From Cellvibrionales bacterium (GTDB lineage Bacteria; Pseudomonadota; Gammaproteobacteria; Pseudomonadales; UBA7434): a stretch of 7,354 nucleotides of DNA. Of the stretch, positions 6,542-7,354 are shown piece by piece. The notes beneath the pieces were generated by a model. It searched no databases. It was not told the DNA's origin and was given only the letters and a program-made list of their open reading frames with translations. The stretch lies in NCBI GenBank assembly GCA_018668095.1, contig JABIQF010000274.1, positions 1-7,354 on the forward strand. Reading direction: 5' to 3'. Both the position numbers and the translations under genes were made by a program. Position 1 is the first letter of the stretch. The number at the start of each line of letters is the position of its first letter.

Positions 6542-6808
6542 TGCCGAAATGAAAACGCCTTATTATATTTATTACAAACATGAGTGCTGACGATAATGTA
6601 AACGCGGGCAATAAAAACCGCTAAAGCACTTTTATCTTTAAAGTATAGACTGACGAAAAAGTTATGCCGCGCTTTATGCCGCATTTTGTGACGTAATAAA
6701 GCATAGATAAAATGTTAGATTGCTTGGGCGAATTTAACCCACACAATAAACCGACTAACTAAGTAGTCTAAAAAAGATGCACAAGGCATTAATTATGACA
6801 GGAATTAC
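6542..6808. other. intergenic region upstream of the receiver-TPR gene
   Basis: An AT-rich 267-bp spacer with no open frame of interest. Translation of the minus strand gives no continuation of the FimV-like protein. It should contain the promoter of the receiver-TPR gene. A minus-strand TATACT near 6645 is a possible -10 but lacks a good -35. A 9-bp direct repeat, TTATGCCGC, occurs at 6662-6670 and 6674-6682 with a 12-bp period. Confidence 0.5.
6770..6789 (-). terminator. weak candidate terminator of the FimV-like gene
   Basis: On the minus strand ATGC, loop CTTGT, GCAT is followed after one base by six T (6770-6775), about 20 nt after the stop codon. The stem is only four pairs, so the T-run is the main support. 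Confidence 0.3.
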
Positions 6809-7354
6809 TTACAGTTTAGACTTTAAGTAGTTGATTTTAATTATTATTCTATCGTTATCATGGTTATGTATTTGATTGGCAAGTAAATCAAAATGTCTGG
6901 CTTTACCTTTTGCGGCATAAACCTCTAACAACTGCATTTGCAGCGCTTCATTATCCGAATCTATTTCTAGCGCCTGTTCAAGTAAATCTTCGGCCTCATC
7001 AAAACGCTCATAGGCAATATAAACGGCTGCCTCCAACTCAACAGCGCCCTCTGCAGGCAACGCGGGAGGCATGTCTGAGTCATCATCCTTACCATAGTCA
7101 TGATCTATCGAATCGCCTAACGAACTGCCTAAGCCATCAGAAGCTTGAGCGCTGACCTCTGGCACAGGAGTATTTTCTTGCTCAAGACTGTCTTCTTGCT
7201 CAAGGCTCTTTTTTGGCTCAAGGCTGTCTTCTGGCTGAACGCTCAAAAACGGCTCTGTATCTAATGACCAATTATCAATATCTCTGGTTCTATGCTGTAA
7301 CTGCCTTCGTTTCAACAATAAGACAAGCAGAAATAATAGCGAAGCTGCGGCTAA
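6809..7354 (-). CDS. FimV-like protein, C-terminal part (5' end outside window)
   Basis: The frame stays open to the right edge, so the gene is partial at its 5' end. The codons from the edge read LAAASLLFLLVLLLKRRQ, a transmembrane helix with a positively charged stop. After it come an acidic, low-complexity linker with a six-residue repeat (DSLEPK/KSLEQE/DSLEQE) and an Asp-rich stretch. A TPR-like pair follows: VYIAYERFDEAEDLLEQALEI, then DNEALQMQLLEVYAAKGKARHFDLLANQI. This order, and the (V)Y(I/L)AY.R(F/Y)D.AE.LL..AL and LLE(V/I)YAA motifs, match the cytoplasmic part of FimV, a peptidoglycan-binding inner-membrane protein needed for type IV pilus assembly and polar organisation. The protein stops about 20 residues after the second helix pair, without the usual FimV continuation and C-terminal helical domain, so it is a shortened FimV or a paralogue. 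A TTG at 7318 is an unlikely start, because it would cut through the membrane helix. Confidence 0.75.
   Translation of the reverse strand, partial: LAAASLLFLLVLLLKRRQLQHRTRDIDNWSLDTEPFLSVQPEDSLEPKKSLEQEDSLEQENTPVPEVSAQASDGLGSSLGDSIDHDYGKDDDSDMPPALPAEGAVELEAAVYIAYERFDEAEDLLEQALEIDSDNEALQMQLLEVYAAKGKARHFDLLANQIHNHDNDRIIIKINYLKSKL
7180..7233 (-). repeat. 18-bp tandem repeat inside the FimV-like gene
   Basis: Three 18-bp units at 7180-7197, 7198-7215 and 7216-7233, each beginning GCTCAAG on the plus strand, with a degenerate fourth up to about 7251. They encode six-residue units of the form (D/K)SLE(Q/P)(E/K) in the acidic linker. Being in frame, copy-number change would alter linker length without breaking the gene. 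Confidence 0.75.

Noticed and set aside
6753..6768. GACTA/TAGTC hairpin as terminator of the FimV-like gene
   Set aside because: The arms are only 5 bp, and on the minus strand the T-run precedes rather than follows the stem.
6542..6808. Frameshifted remainder of the FimV C-terminal domain
   Set aside because: The minus-strand sequence here is AT-rich and shows none of the expected FimV helical motifs, so the early stop looks real rather than a frameshift.
7316..7318. TTG as the start codon of the FimV-like gene
   Set aside because: The frame is open for twelve more codons to the edge, and these encode most of a transmembrane helix typical of FimV. The gene clearly continues outside the window.

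Overview
This 7.35-kb window looks like chromosomal DNA of a gammaproteobacterium, probably a marine, moderately AT-rich one. The evidence is the extended (about 495-residue) glyceraldehyde-3-phosphate dehydrogenase, an exonuclease III of the Crc/NExo-like branch, a FimV-like membrane protein fragment and a receiver-TPR response regulator. The order or genus cannot be fixed from the sequence alone. I see no insertion sequence, phage gene, CRISPR array, tRNA or rRNA, so this is mostly ordinary core and housekeeping territory.

Layout, left to right. Positions 1-379 are non-coding apart from inverted repeats behind gap. On the minus strand, gap (380-1867) encodes a long-form GAPDH. A 348-bp AT-rich spacer follows, then xthA on the minus strand (2216-2983). 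xthA is divergent from murI (glutamate racemase, plus strand, ending at 3959) across a short spacer that holds two adjacent perfect palindromes. murI converges on a minus-strand gene for a small membrane-anchored AsmA-like protein (3949-4707). The two coding regions overlap by 11 bp, and a good intrinsic terminator for murI lies inside the coding sequence of the opposing gene. Further right, on the minus strand, are a 549-residue response regulator with a C-terminal TPR-type region (4892-6541) and the 3' end of a FimV-like gene (6809 to beyond the right edge).

The genes do not form one pathway. gap serves central carbon metabolism, xthA base-excision repair and murI peptidoglycan precursor supply; the AsmA-like protein is of unknown function at the membrane. 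The FimV-like protein and the receiver-TPR protein are neighbours on the same strand and both carry TPR-type helices. That makes a functional link conceivable, but they are separated by 267 bp and probably have separate promoters.

No clearly new system is visible. The items most worth a second look are the embedded terminator at the murI convergence, the double palindrome between xthA and murI, the FimV-like protein that stops early, and the changed cofactor-selectivity position in the long GAPDH.
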